Shown here one piece after another: positions 10,644-19,900 of a DNA stretch of 64,000 nucleotides. The notes beneath the pieces are model-generated. The model ran no database searches and was not told the DNA's origin. It was given only the letters and a program-made list of their open reading frames with translations. This DNA is from Croceicoccus naphthovorans (GTDB taxonomy: Bacteria; Pseudomonadota; Alphaproteobacteria; Sphingomonadales; Sphingomonadaceae): the NCBI RefSeq assembly GCF_001028705.1, contig NZ_CP011770.1, forward strand, positions 2,111,501-2,175,500. The letters are read 5' to 3'. A program made the translations under genes and the position numbers. How positions within the stretch are numbered: the stretch's first letter is position 1; the number at the start of each line of letters is the position of its first letter.

Positions 10644-10767
10644 TGGACGTCTGTCGGCCGCGCGACGCCGGTTGACTTCCGTAAGCGCCCCTGAAGGCTG
10701 AGGTTCCTCTTGCGCATTTCCACCGACGCCATCTCACGAAGCGGCATCGGCTCACCGCGGGCGAAGA

Positions 10768-11039
10768 GATACCGTCGGCGCATCCGATCATGTGTTCGGC
10801 CTCATGCCATTCTTCGGCTACCGCTTCGCGACGCGCCTGCGCGGCCCGAGGGACCGGCGTCTGCATCTGCTGCCGGGCCAGGAAGCGCGGCTGCTGCTGG
10901 CCGCATGAGCGGCGATCCGGTCGCAATCGGGCATGTTGACGCCCATTGGGACGAACTGCTGCGTCTCATTATCTCGATCCGCAGCGGCACAGCCACCGCA
11001 TCGGCGATGCTGCGCAGATTTTCCGCTTACCCACGTTAG
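10768..11039 (+). pseudogene. Tn3-family transposase remnant
   Basis: Two adjacent frames carry pieces of a Tn3-type TnpA. From 10768 one frame reads DTVGASDHVFGLMPFFGYRF, like the TnpA segment D-T-G-G-A-S-D-H-V-F-G-L. That frame stops at 10908. Another frame from about 10911 reads AHWDELLRLIISIRSG and then TATASAMLRRFSAYPR, matching the TnpA H-W-D-x-x-L-R-L-A-x-S-I segment, and stops at 11039. Frameshift plus truncation leave about 270 bases of a roughly 3-kb gene. It is a scar of an old transposon at the edge of the AbiE fragment. The bases 10644-10767 show no recognisable gene. Confidence 0.75.
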
Positions 11040-11643
11040 AATGGACTGGCGCTGTCGGGATTAACAGGCCATCGATGAAGGTCTGAGGCATCGCAGACCA
11101 CGTCGCGCAGATTGGCCGGCTCGCCCGTCGACCGCGCGCCGAACTCCAGCATCACGCTGGGGGCGACATAGCCCGATCCGGTTGAGGTCGGTTCGTAGTC
11201 GATAAACAGCCGATCACCTTCGACGCGGATCGTCGCCGCCAGACCTTCCGTTGCCAGGGCGTCGGCGATCACCGGCTGCACTACAGAGCCAACCCATTCC
11301 GGCAGCCGGCGACGAACCTCGCTGGACCAGCGCTTTTCCTCGCTTCGTGTTTTCGGCAGGCCCTCGCCATTGTCCCCGACCAGGTCAGGCGCGATGGCCC
11401 GGATGTCGTAGGTCAGATCCACATCTTCGGAAAACCGATGGATGACCTGATAGGCTTTCGACAGCGATGTGCCGCCCTTGAACACCAGATGCTCACCAAG
11501 CGGCGCCGCGTAGAGCGTGCTCAACGCCACACCACCCAGACGTCCTTTTCGAGCAGATGCGCGGGCCGCCCCGAACGATCAGCCGCGACGCCAAGGGCGT
11601 CGCGGCGATCCTGAGCCGAGAGGAGCAGGAAGGTTTCAGCCAT
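11036..11643 (-). pseudogene. abiEii: AbiEii-type nucleotidyltransferase toxin, frameshifted and truncated
   Basis: The gene starts at 11643 (AETFLLLSAQDRRDALGVAA) and runs to EKDVWVVW near 11525. The frame then breaks; one missing G in a G run restores ALSTLYAAPLGEHLVFKGGT. That GGTSLSKAY motif with SEDVDLTYD is the nucleotidyltransferase core of AbiEii/AbiGii toxins, which modify tRNA or other targets with NTPs. The frame stops at 11036 after about 200 codons, while family members have about 300, and the stop abuts a Tn3 transposase scar. The toxin is therefore probably dead, although its antitoxin gene is intact and overlaps its start by 8 bases. Confidence 0.8.
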
Positions 11644-12229
11644 AGGCCGCCTTCCCGACACTCTGCGCCAACCATGTCGGAAGCTGCGGCGCGGCCGCCA
11701 CCAATTCGCCAAAGGCGCCAGGCGGCAGCTTTCGCTTCAATGTCCTGAGCGCAGTTTCGGCTTTCTCCGGGCCGAGCCAGGCCAAGGCCCGGACGGCCTC
11801 TCCCGCCGGCCGGTTGGCCAGAGCCAGTTGCCAGCGCGGGGCATGGCGCAATTCCACGACCTGCTTGCCGAGATTCATCTTCCGGCTGCGCCCGGAGGTC
11901 AGATAGACCGAGCGAACCGGCACCTGCGTTGTCAGGCCAAGGGCGTTTGCGGCCGCCGCACCGTTCGAGACGATGGTCTCGCCACGCTGGCTGGCAAGGG
12001 CTTCCACAGCCTGTTCCACCGACGGCGCGCGCGTCCCAAATCGACTGGCGACGGGGCGGAGATAGACACCGCGCCCAGCCCGGATGAGTTGTTCGCGCTC
12101 GGCCAGACGCGACAAGGCCTGGTCCACCGCGGCGCGATTGCCGAGATGGAGCAGCCCCTTGGCGGACACAGAAGCGCCCTCGGGCAAACCCGCCATATGC
12201 GACAGAATCTGTTCGGTCAGCCGTGTCAT
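11636..12229 (-). CDS. abiEi: AbiEi-type antitoxin / autorepressor (DUF6088)
   Basis: A 197-residue protein starting MTRLTEQILSHMAGLP, with an N-terminal winged-helix region (GASVSAKGLLHLGNRAAVDQ, EREQLIRAGRGVYLRP) and a C-terminal domain with a TTQVPVRSVYLTSGRSR strand pair. This fits AbiEi/DUF6088 antitoxins of type IV abortive-infection systems, which repress their own operon and neutralise AbiEii. The start at 12229 is supported by GGAG 7 bases upstream. A perfect 7-base inverted repeat at 12240-12269 just upstream is a natural operator. Confidence 0.8.
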   Translation of the reverse strand: MTRLTEQILSHMAGLPEGASVSAKGLLHLGNRAAVDQALSRLAEREQLIRAGRGVYLRPVASRFGTRAPSVEQAVEALASQRGETIVSNGAAAANALGLTTQVPVRSVYLTSGRSRKMNLGKQVVELRHAPRWQLALANRPAGEAVRALAWLGPEKAETALRTLKRKLPPGAFGELVAAAPQLPTWLAQSVGKAAYG

Positions 12230-12239
12230 CGTCTTTCTC

Positions 12240-12269
12240 CTGTCAGGAACATACGCAGTTTTCTGACAG
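12240..12269. promoter_or_regulatory. inverted-repeat operator of the AbiE pair
   Basis: CTGTCAG (12240-12246) and CTGACAG (12263-12269) form a perfect inverted repeat with a 16-base spacer, 11 bases upstream of the abiEi start. AbiEi-type antitoxins are known to repress by binding inverted repeats in their promoter. Confidence 0.6.
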
Positions 12270-12387
12270 TTTTCAAGGAAACAGGTCCGGGACGGAAAGC
12301 TGGGACAAAGGGGAAGGCCTTCCCCTGCGGTCGAGCCTTGGGTCTCGCCCGACCCCTTCTGCGGGGAGATCCCCGCAACGCCCCCCA

Positions 12388-12470
12388 TAGAGTGAGAGTG
12401 CGGACGGGGTTTCCCGTGACGGGTTGAGGGCCGGAGAAGAGGTCTCCGGCGCCCGTCGCGGAGAACCGCG
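12388..12470 (+). promoter_or_regulatory. structured leader, copy 1 (upstream of ardC)
   Basis: The leader begins TAGAGTGAGAG (12388-12398), has GTGACGGGTTGAGG near 12416-12429 and runs to the ArdC start. GACGGG (12418-12423) can pair with CCCGTC (12452-12457), enclosing a perfect inner stem CCGGAG (12431-12436) with CTCCGG (12444-12449). The same order of elements recurs before the ParB gene (13511) and the helicase gene (16884). It could be a cis-acting RNA or a protein-binding DNA site; which one is not known. Confidence 0.6.
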
Positions 12471-13433
12471 ATGTTCAGGAAAAACCACGGCGCCCGCGCC
12501 AGTTCAGGCCGGGCGAGCCTCTATGACGACATCACCGACAAGATCATCGCTGAGCTTGAGGCGGGCCGCGCGCCCTGGGTCCAGCCATGGGGATCGGCCG
12601 CGGCCAAGGCGCCGCTCGCCATGCCCCGAAACGCTGCGACCGGACGGCACTATTCCGGCATCAACGTGCTCATCCTTTGGGGGGCGGTGATCCAGCACGG
12701 CTTCCCCGGCCAGAGTTGGCTCACCTTCCGCCAGGCGCTGTCGCTGGGCGGCAATGTCCGCAAGGGCGAGCACGGCACGACCGTCGTCTATGCCGACCGC
12801 TTCACGCCGGAGGACGAGAAGCGCCGAGCCCACGAGACCGGCGAGGACGCCGCCGCGATTCCCTTCCTCAAGCGCTTCACCGTCTTCAGCGCCGCGCAAT
12901 GCGACGGCCTGCCGGACAACATCGCCGCCATCGCTCCACCGCCGCCGCCTGGCCTCATCGAGCCGCGCGTCGAGGCTCTGATCGAAGCGACGGGCATCGA
13001 TTTCCGCATCGGCGGCGATCGCGCCTTCTATGTGCCGGCGCACGACTATGTGCAGGTGCCGCCGCCGCAGGCCTATTTCGAGCCGATCAACTGGCACCGC
13101 ACGGCCCTGCACGAACTCGGGCACGCCAGCGGCCATGCCTCCCGGCTCGGTCGCGACCTGACCGGCGGCTTCGGCACGAAGAAATACGCCTTCGAGGAGC
13201 TGGTGGCCGAGATCAACGCGGCCTTCTGCTGCGCGTCTCTCGGCATCGTGCCCACCGTCCGCCATGCCGACTATATCGGTGCCTGGCTGGAGGTGCTGCG
13301 CGAGGACAATCGCGCCATCGTCCGCGCCGCCTCCCAGGCGAGCAAGGCGGCCGATTGGCTGCTCGGCTTCCTGCCCGACGCCGATCTCGGCCCGGACGAC
13401 ACCATGGCCGGCGACGAACGGCAGGCGGCGTGA
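12471..13433 (+). CDS. ArdC-like antirestriction protein (ssDNA-binding domain plus zincin)
   Basis: A 320-residue protein with an N-terminal ArdC domain (SLYDDITDKIIAELEAG, PWVQPW, GRHYSGINVLILW, FRQALSLGGNVRKGEHG) and a C-terminal metallopeptidase-like domain. HELGHASGH near residues 214-222 gives the HExxH-type zinc site, and EELVAEINAAF supplies the third ligand region. ArdC proteins bind single-stranded DNA and protect incoming conjugative DNA from restriction. It is preceded by a structured leader and a GGAG site, and heads the ICE maintenance module. An early-expressed anti-defence role after transfer is expected from the family. Confidence 0.85.
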   Translation: MFRKNHGARASSGRASLYDDITDKIIAELEAGRAPWVQPWGSAAAKAPLAMPRNAATGRHYSGINVLILWGAVIQHGFPGQSWLTFRQALSLGGNVRKGEHGTTVVYADRFTPEDEKRRAHETGEDAAAIPFLKRFTVFSAAQCDGLPDNIAAIAPPPPPGLIEPRVEALIEATGIDFRIGGDRAFYVPAHDYVQVPPPQAYFEPINWHRTALHELGHASGHASRLGRDLTGGFGTKKYAFEELVAEINAAFCCASLGIVPTVRHADYIGAWLEVLREDNRAIVRAASQASKAADWLLGFLPDADLGPDDTMAGDERQAA

Positions 13434-13510
13434 TCGAATATGAACACCGGAAAGGCGGGAAAGCAGGTCTCCGGCTTCACGCCTTTCCGCTTCTGCGGCG
13501 CTGCCCTTCT

Positions 13511-13594
13511 TAGAGTGAGAGGGCGGCGCTTCGCTTCGTGACGGGTTGGAGGTCGAGAGAGAGTCTCCCGGCCGCCCGTTGCGGAGTAACGAAC
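13511..13594 (+). promoter_or_regulatory. structured leader, copy 2 (upstream of the ParB gene)
   Basis: It starts TAGAGTGAGAG (13511-13521), then has GTGACGGGTTG (13538-13548) and GGTCGAGAGAGAG. GGGCGGC (13521-13527) can pair with GCCGCCC (13571-13577), and ACGGG (13541-13545) alternatively with CCCGT (13575-13579). The two pairings exclude each other, which would suit a switch. The ribosome-binding GGAG lies just 3' of the second arm. Confidence 0.6.
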
Positions 13595-15715
13595 ATGGCG
13601 AGTGCCATCCAGAAGATCACCCTGTCGTCGGCGCGCGACATCCCCTTCAACAAGTTGGTGCTGAGCCAGTCCAACGTCCGCCGCGTCAAGGCCGGCGTCT
13701 CGATCGAGGAAATGGCCGAGTCCATCGCCCGGCGCGGCCTCATCCAGAGCCTCCATGTCCGTCCCGTCCTCGACGCCGATGGCGCGGAGACCGGAATGTT
13801 CGAAGTGCCCGCCGGCGGTCGCCGCTATCGCGCACTCGAACTGCTCGTGAAGCAGAAGCGTTTGGCCAAGACGGCGACGGTGCCCTGCGTCATCGGCGAC
13901 GCCAACAGCGACATCCTCGTCGACGAAGTATCGCTGGTCGAGAACATGGAACGCGCACCACTCCATCCGCTCGACCAGTTCCGCGCCTTTCAGGCCATGC
14001 GCGACAAGGGCATGACCGAGGAGGCCATCGCCGCCGCCTTCTTCGTCAACGTCACCGTGGTGAAGCAACGCCTGCGCCTCACCTCCGTCTCGCCGACCCT
14101 GCTCGACATCTATGCCGATGACGGCATGACGCTCGAACAGCTCATGGCCTTCACCGTCAGCCCCGACCATGCCCGTCAGGAGCAGGCTTGGGACGCAATC
14201 AAGGAAAGCTGGCAGAAGGAGCCCTATCAGATCCGGCGGATGCTGACCGAGACCGCGGTACGCGCCTCGGACAAACGGGCCATTTTCGTCGGTGTCGATG
14301 CCTACGAGGCCGCAGGCGGGATCGTGCTGCGCGATCTCTTCCAATCCGACGACGGCGGTTGGCTGCAAGACCCCGTCCTGCTCGACCGTATGGTGGCAGA
14401 GAAGCTGAAAGCCACCGCCGATCAGATCGCCGAGGAAGGCTGGAAGTGGATCGAGGTCGCGGTGAGCTTCCCCTACGGCCACGACCACGGCTTGCGTGAG
14501 CTTTCCGGCACCACGATCGATCTGACCGACGAGGAGCGTGCGACCCGCGAAGCGCTGCGCGAGGAATATGACCGGATCGAAGCGGAATATTCCGAGGCCG
14601 ACGAGCTGCCCGACGCGATCGATCAACGTCTCGGCGAAATCGAGCAGGCCCTGGAGGCCTTCGAGAACCGTTCGGTCAGCTACGATCAAGCCGACATCGC
14701 AATCGCCGGCGCCTTCGTCAGCCTCGACATCGACGGCTCGCTGTCGATCGACCGCGGTTATGTCCGCGCCGAGGATGAGCCCCAGGCCGAGCCCGATGGC
14801 GAGGCGTCCGGGAGCGATCAGCCCGATACGCCGGCCGTCCAGCGCGCGGTCATCACCATCGGCGGCAAGCCCGCCGAGCCCGAGGAGGATGAGGAAGACG
14901 GCATCAAGCCGTTGCCCGAGCGTCTCGTGATCGAGCTGACCGCCCATCGCACCCTGGCTCTGCGCAACGCGCTGGCAGAACATCCGCACGTCGCCATGAC
15001 CATGTTGCTGCACAAGCTTCTGAGCGACACCTTCATCCACACCAACCCGGCCGGCTGCCTCGAGGCCAATGTCCGCCACATCTTCTTCTCGGCCCAGTCC
15101 GAGGAATTGAAGGACAGCCCATCGGCGCAGGCGGTCAACGATCGCCACGAACGCTGGGGGGACCACATCCCCGCGGACGATCAGGCCCTCTGGGCCTGGC
15201 TGACCGATCTCGATGACGGCACGCGCCTGGAGCTTCTGGCGCTCTGCGTCAGCTACGGCGTCGATGCGCTGTTCGAGCGTCCGAACCCCTATTCCGGCTC
15301 GGGCGTCAGCCAGCACGGTCTCGACGTGCGTCTGGCTCAGGCCGACCGGCTCGCGCGGGCGACCGGCATGGACATGGTGGCCGCAGGCTGGAAGCCCACG
15401 GTCAGCAACTATCTCGGCCGCGTGACCAAGCCCCGCATTCTCGAGGCCGTGCGCGAAGGCGCCGGCGAGCGGGCCGCGCAGCTCATCGATCACATGAAGA
15501 AGGGCGACATGGCCAAGGAAGCCGAACGCCTGCTGAGCGACAGCGGCTGGCTGCCCGAACCGCTGCGCCTGACGTCCTTCGATGGCGATCAGCCTGGTCC
15601 CGACGATCAGGCCAATACCGGCGGAGACACCGCCTTGCCGGACTTCCTCACCGAGGACGGCGAGGACGAAGACACCGACGAGGACGAAGTCCAGCACGCC
15701 GTCGCCGCCGAATAG
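13595..15715 (+). CDS. large ParB/Srx-domain protein
   Basis: A 706-residue protein. The N-terminal ParB nuclease-like domain is seen in IPFNKLVLSQSNVRR, ESIARRGLIQSLHVRP and VPAGGRRYRALELL, followed by VDEVSLVENMERAPLHPLDQ and a KorB-type HTH (TEEAIAAAFFVNVTVVKQRL). A long acidic C-terminal half ends in DEDTDEDE. This is far longer than chromosomal ParB (about 300) and typical of ICE and plasmid ParB-like proteins. The start at 13595 is preceded by GGAG; a longer frame from 13538 would cover the leader. Function in the element is presumed to be DNA binding for maintenance or gene control. Confidence 0.85.
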   Translation: MASAIQKITLSSARDIPFNKLVLSQSNVRRVKAGVSIEEMAESIARRGLIQSLHVRPVLDADGAETGMFEVPAGGRRYRALELLVKQKRLAKTATVPCVIGDANSDILVDEVSLVENMERAPLHPLDQFRAFQAMRDKGMTEEAIAAAFFVNVTVVKQRLRLTSVSPTLLDIYADDGMTLEQLMAFTVSPDHARQEQAWDAIKESWQKEPYQIRRMLTETAVRASDKRAIFVGVDAYEAAGGIVLRDLFQSDDGGWLQDPVLLDRMVAEKLKATADQIAEEGWKWIEVAVSFPYGHDHGLRELSGTTIDLTDEERATREALREEYDRIEAEYSEADELPDAIDQRLGEIEQALEAFENRSVSYDQADIAIAGAFVSLDIDGSLSIDRGYVRAEDEPQAEPDGEASGSDQPDTPAVQRAVITIGGKPAEPEEDEEDGIKPLPERLVIELTAHRTLALRNALAEHPHVAMTMLLHKLLSDTFIHTNPAGCLEANVRHIFFSAQSEELKDSPSAQAVNDRHERWGDHIPADDQALWAWLTDLDDGTRLELLALCVSYGVDALFERPNPYSGSGVSQHGLDVRLAQADRLARATGMDMVAAGWKPTVSNYLGRVTKPRILEAVREGAGERAAQLIDHMKKGDMAKEAERLLSDSGWLPEPLRLTSFDGDQPGPDDQANTGGDTALPDFLTEDGEDEDTDEDEVQHAVAAE

Positions 15716-15846
15716 CGCGGATCGCGCGGGGCGGCGCCGTTCGTCCCGCGCATCTCACCCCGATCCTCCACACCGCCCGGTCCCACGGTCGACAGCCTGC
15801 GTGGCTGTGCCGTGCGGGCCGGGCATTCCCTTTTCAGGAGCCTGTC

Positions 15847-16263
15847 ATGGCCGACTATTTCACCCATTTCTCGTGCCTGCTCGATGTCGGCACGCCCGAG
15901 AACGCCGCCCGCGCGCTCGACCTCTACAACCGCCTCTCCGAGGCCGGCGCATCGGAAGAACCGCCTTCCGAGGGCTTTCTTCTCTCGATCCAGCCCGAGC
16001 ATGGCGGCACGCAGCTCTGGATGCGTGACGACGTCACTGGCGATCCCGAGCACCTGATCCAGTTCGTGAAGCGCTGCGCCGCAGAGTTCGGTCTGACCGG
16101 CCGCTGGGGTTTCCAATATGCCAACACCTGCTCGAAGCCCCGGCTCGACGGCTTCGGCGGCGGTGCGCATGTCCTCGATCTCGCCACCGGGGAGACTCTG
16201 GACTGGATCTACACCGATGGCTGGCTCGACCAGACCCTCTCCGACGAGGGAGGCCCGCTATGA
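15847..16263 (+). CDS. conserved hypothetical ICE protein (138 residues)
   Basis: An acidic 138-residue soluble protein (MADYFTHFSCLLDVGTPENA), with GTQLWMRDDVTGDPEHLIQF and a C-terminal GGAHVLDLATGETLDWI. An AGGAG site lies 7 bases before the ATG. It overlaps the next gene by four bases (ATGA), so the two are translated together. Proteins like this sit after the ParB gene in related elements; no function is known and none is claimed. Confidence 0.75.
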   Translation: MADYFTHFSCLLDVGTPENAARALDLYNRLSEAGASEEPPSEGFLLSIQPEHGGTQLWMRDDVTGDPEHLIQFVKRCAAEFGLTGRWGFQYANTCSKPRLDGFGGGAHVLDLATGETLDWIYTDGWLDQTLSDEGGPL

Positions 16264-16526
16264 GCATTCCGTCCCATGCCCGGAGCAATTTTCAGACGCT
16301 GCTGCGCGCTGCCGGTGACGGCAACCTTGCGCTCATGGAATGCCTCGATGCCGTGACCGGCGCTCCGCGTTACGTCATCTGCGCGGTGGGACGAGACGAT
16401 GGTGATTTCGTCTTCACGCCCTTCGGCCACCTCGCCGACGGCAATCCCTATGACGCCTACCTGCCGCCCAACCCAGGCGATCCTGGCGGCTTCATGCATC
16501 CGGGCGCGCCCGGAGAAGCGCCATGA
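16260..16526 (+). CDS. small conserved ICE protein (DUF6117-like)
   Basis: An 88-residue protein: HARSNFQTLLRAAGDGNLAL, ECLDAVTGAPRYVICAVGRD and DFVFTPFGHLADGNPYDAY. The pattern fits the small DUF6117 group found in ICE backbones; the role is unknown. It overlaps both neighbours by ATGA, so three small genes (15847-16819) are coupled. Confidence 0.7.
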   Translation: MSIPSHARSNFQTLLRAAGDGNLALMECLDAVTGAPRYVICAVGRDDGDFVFTPFGHLADGNPYDAYLPPNPGDPGGFMHPGAPGEAP

Positions 16527-16819
16527 TGGACATCGACGCCATTTTCGCCGCCGATCGTGAGCGACCGCCCGCCGAGCGGTCTCTCCCCTGGCTGGAAACC
16601 AGAGACGGGATCACGGTTGTCGTGGAGCCCAAGCCCCATTGGGCCAGCGACATGCGGGTCTTCCGGGCCAAGGCTCGCGAATATTGCGCCTATGCCGATT
16701 GGACCGCGAACGGCGCGCGCGCCCGGTTCTTCGGGCACATCGACACCAGCGGCGATGACCTGATCCGCAAGGCGCGCAGGCTCGTCGCCCGCGAGATCGC
16801 CGATGGACACTGGGCCTGA
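16523..16819 (+). CDS. small conserved ICE protein (98 residues)
   Basis: A 98-residue protein (DIDAIFAADRERPPAERSLP, VVVEPKPHWASDMRVFRAKA, ending LVAREIADGHWA). It has no recognised domain or membrane segment. It is translationally coupled to the gene before it, and a strong intrinsic terminator follows 8 bases after its stop, so it closes the ParB transcription unit. Confidence 0.7.
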   Translation: MMDIDAIFAADRERPPAERSLPWLETRDGITVVVEPKPHWASDMRVFRAKAREYCAYADWTANGARARFFGHIDTSGDDLIRKARRLVAREIADGHWA

Positions 16820-16826
16820 CCCCCTC

Positions 16827-16861
16827 AAAGCGCCTCTGCCGCTCGGCCGAGGCGCTTTTTT
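16827..16861 (+). terminator. intrinsic terminator after the ParB operon
   Basis: AAAGCGCCTC (16827-16836) pairs perfectly with GAGGCGCTTT (16849-16858), loop 12 bases, and the stem runs into a T tract. This is the clearest Rho-independent terminator in the window, and it separates the ParB unit from the next leader. Confidence 0.85.
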
Positions 16862-16883
16862 CATGTCGGCAGCGACGTGTTCG

Positions 16884-16978
16884 AGAGTGAGAGGGCCGCC
16901 GGGACGGGTTTGAGTCCGTGCGGTCGAGAGAGAGCGCCGTCCGGGCCTGCCGTTCCCGCTCTCCCGAGGTTCCGATCC
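16884..16978 (+). promoter_or_regulatory. structured leader, copy 3 (upstream of the helicase gene)
   Basis: AGAGTGAGAG (16884-16893), GGGACGGGTTTGAG (from 16901) and GGTCGAGAGAGAG (16922-16934) occur in the same order as in copies 1 and 2. GGACGG (16902-16907) can pair with CCGTCC (16937-16942). The leader lies directly behind the terminator at 16827-16861, so a promoter must be within or just before it. Confidence 0.6.
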
Positions 16979-19900
16979 ATGAACATCATGTCGCCCGTAG
17001 CCGGTCCGGCTGCGCCCGTTGCCCGCGCGTCCGCCATCATCGCCGCCGCCCATCAGCTTCTCACCCTGCTCGAACGCGGCCAGCGGATCGACAACGCCAA
17101 TCTCCGCATCGCCATGCAAACGGCCTTCGAGGCTTCCGACACGAGCGGGGCCTGGGACTGGAAGACGGCCTACGAAGCCTGTGAAGGCGCGACCGTCCTG
17201 TTCCTGCGCAAATACGGACGTGCGCTTTTCCGTAAAGCCGGCACTCCGGCTGCACGGCTTTCTGCCCTGTCGAAAATCACCGGCCTTCTGCCGACGCACA
17301 CCCGTCGCTCCGAGGAAGCCCAGGCGCTTCAGCAATTCTCGACGCCGGTCCCGCTCGGCCTCGCCGTTATCGCGGCCGCCGCGATCACACCGCACGACAT
17401 TGTGCTGGAGCCGTCGGCAGGCACGGGTCTTCTCGCCATCCTCGCCGAGATCAGCGGCGGCTCGCTGCTCCTCAACGAACTGGCGGAAACCCGCGCCGAT
17501 CTACTTGGCCAGCTCTTTCCAGCCCTTGCCGTCACGCGATGCGAAGCCGCCCAGATCGACGACCACCTTCCGGCGTGCGCCGTCCCTTCCGTAATCGTGA
17601 TGAACCCGCCCTTCTCGGTGATGGCGCACGTCTCCGGCCGGGTCGCCGACGCCGCTGCGCGTCATGTTGCTTCGGCCCTGGCGCGGCTTGCCGATGGCGG
17701 GCGTCTGGTGACGATCACCGGCGCAAACTTCGGCCCCGAGCAACCGACCTGGCGCGACACCTTCGTCCGGCTTCAGGAGCGTGGCCGCGTCGTCTTCACC
17801 GCGGCGATCCACGGCTCGGTCTATGCCAAGCATGGCACGAGCATCGAAACGCGGCTCACCGTCATCGACAAGCTGCCGGCCGAAGACCCGGCAGCGTTCC
17901 CTGGTTCCGCCGGCCTTGCGCCCGACGTCGCTACGCTGCTCGCATGGATCGAAGCGCAGATTCCACCGCGCCTGCCGGTCGCACTGCCCGACATCGCGCC
18001 GCCCGTGTCGGGTTCGGTACCCCGCACCGTGCGGGGTTATCTCGCGCGCACCGCCACGGAGCGTCCGGCCGCACGCTCCACCATGGACCCGCAGGGCGTT
18101 GAACTCGCCTACGACACGATGGACTGGACGCCGCCGGAAGGCGCCCATCTCACGGACGCGATCTATGAAGAATACGGATTGCAGTCGATCCGTATTGCCA
18201 GTTCTCAGGCGCACCCCACCAAGCTCGTGCAGTCGGCGGCCATGGCGAGCGTTGCACCGCCCAAGCCCGCCTATCGGCCGATGCTGCCCGCGAACATCAC
18301 CGATCTCCTGTCGGACGCCCAACTCGAAACCGTCATTTATGCCGGCGAAGCCCATTCGGACTTTCTCGCCGGCTCCTGGACCGTCGATGCAACCTGCGAT
18401 CTCGTCCAGGCAGCCAAGCCCGAAGCCGAAAACGCCGTGCGCTTCCGGCGCGGCTTCATGCTCGGCGACGGCACCGGGGCCGGCAAAGGCCGTCAATCTG
18501 CCGGCATCATCCTCGACAACTGGCTGCGCGGTCGCCGCAAGGCGGTCTGGATCTCCAAATCCGACAAGCTGATCGAGGACGCGCAGCGCGATTGGTCGGC
18601 GCTCGGCATGGAGCGCCTGCTGGTCACGCCGCTGTCGCGCTTCGCGCAAGGGCGGCCGATCACGCTGTCGGAAGGCGTCCTGTTTGCAACCTATGCCACG
18701 CTACGGTCCGACGACCGTGGTGAGAAGGTTTCCCGCGTCCGGCAGATCGTCGAATGGTTGGGCTCCGATTTCGATGGAGTGATCATTTTCGACGAGAGCC
18801 ACGCCATGGCCAATGCCGCAGGCGGCAAGGGAGAACGCGGCGACGTTGCCGCCTCGCAGCAGGGACGTGCGGGCCTTCGGCTCCAGCATGCCCTGGCCAA
18901 CGCGCGCGTCGTCTATGTGTCGGCTACCGGCGCGACCACCGTCCACAATCTCGCCTATGCCCAGCGGCTCGGCCTGTGGGGCGGTGAGGATTTCCCCTTC
19001 GCCACCCGCGCCGAATTTGTCGAGGCGATCGAGGACGGCGGTGTCGCGGCCATGGAAGTGCTCGCCCGCGATCTGCGTGCGCTGGGCCTCTATACCGCCC
19101 GCTCGCTCTCCTACGATGGCGTCGAATATGAGCTGATCGAGCACGCTCTGACCGACGAGCAGCGGCGTATCTACGATGCCTACGCCAGCGCCTTCGCCGT
19201 CATCCACAATCATCTCGACGCTGCGATGCAGGCGGCCAACATCACCGGCAGCCCAGATAGCGGGGGAGCCACACTAAACCGCCAGGCCAAGTCCGCCGCC
19301 CGCTCGGCCTTCGAGTCCGCCAAGCAGCGTTTCTTCGGCCATCTGCTCACGTCGATGAAAACGCCCACGCTGATCCGGTCCATCGAACGCGACCTGGATG
19401 ATGGCCACGCCGCTGTCGTCCAGATCGTCTCGACCGGCGAAGCGCTGATGGAGCGCCGGCTGGCGGAAGTCCCGACCGAGGAATGGAACGATATTCGTGT
19501 CGACATCACGCCCCGCGAATATGTTCTGGACTATCTGGCCCATTCCTTTCCGGTCCAACTCTACGAGCCGTTCACGGATGGCGAGGGCAATCTGTCCTCG
19601 CGCCCGGTCTATCGCGATGGCCACCCCGTCGAGAGCCGCGAAGCTGTCGCGCGCCGGGACGAGCTGATCGAACGTCTTGCGTCTTTACCACCCGTCCCGG
19701 GGGCGCTCGACCAGATCGTACAGCGCTTCGGCACAGATATGGTCTCCGAGGTGACGGGCCGCTCCCGGCGCATCGTCCGCAAGGGGGAACGCTTCGCCGT
19801 CGAAAACCGCGCGCCATCCGCCAACCTTGCCGAGACGGCCGCGTTCATGGACGATCTGAAGCGCGTTCTCGTGTTCAGCGACGCCGGCGGCACCGGCCGC

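Noticed and set aside
13271..15697. An 808-codon open frame on the minus strand
   Set aside because: It is the mirror of the ParB gene, which has domains, a ribosome-binding site and a leader on the plus strand; the minus frame has no family pattern.
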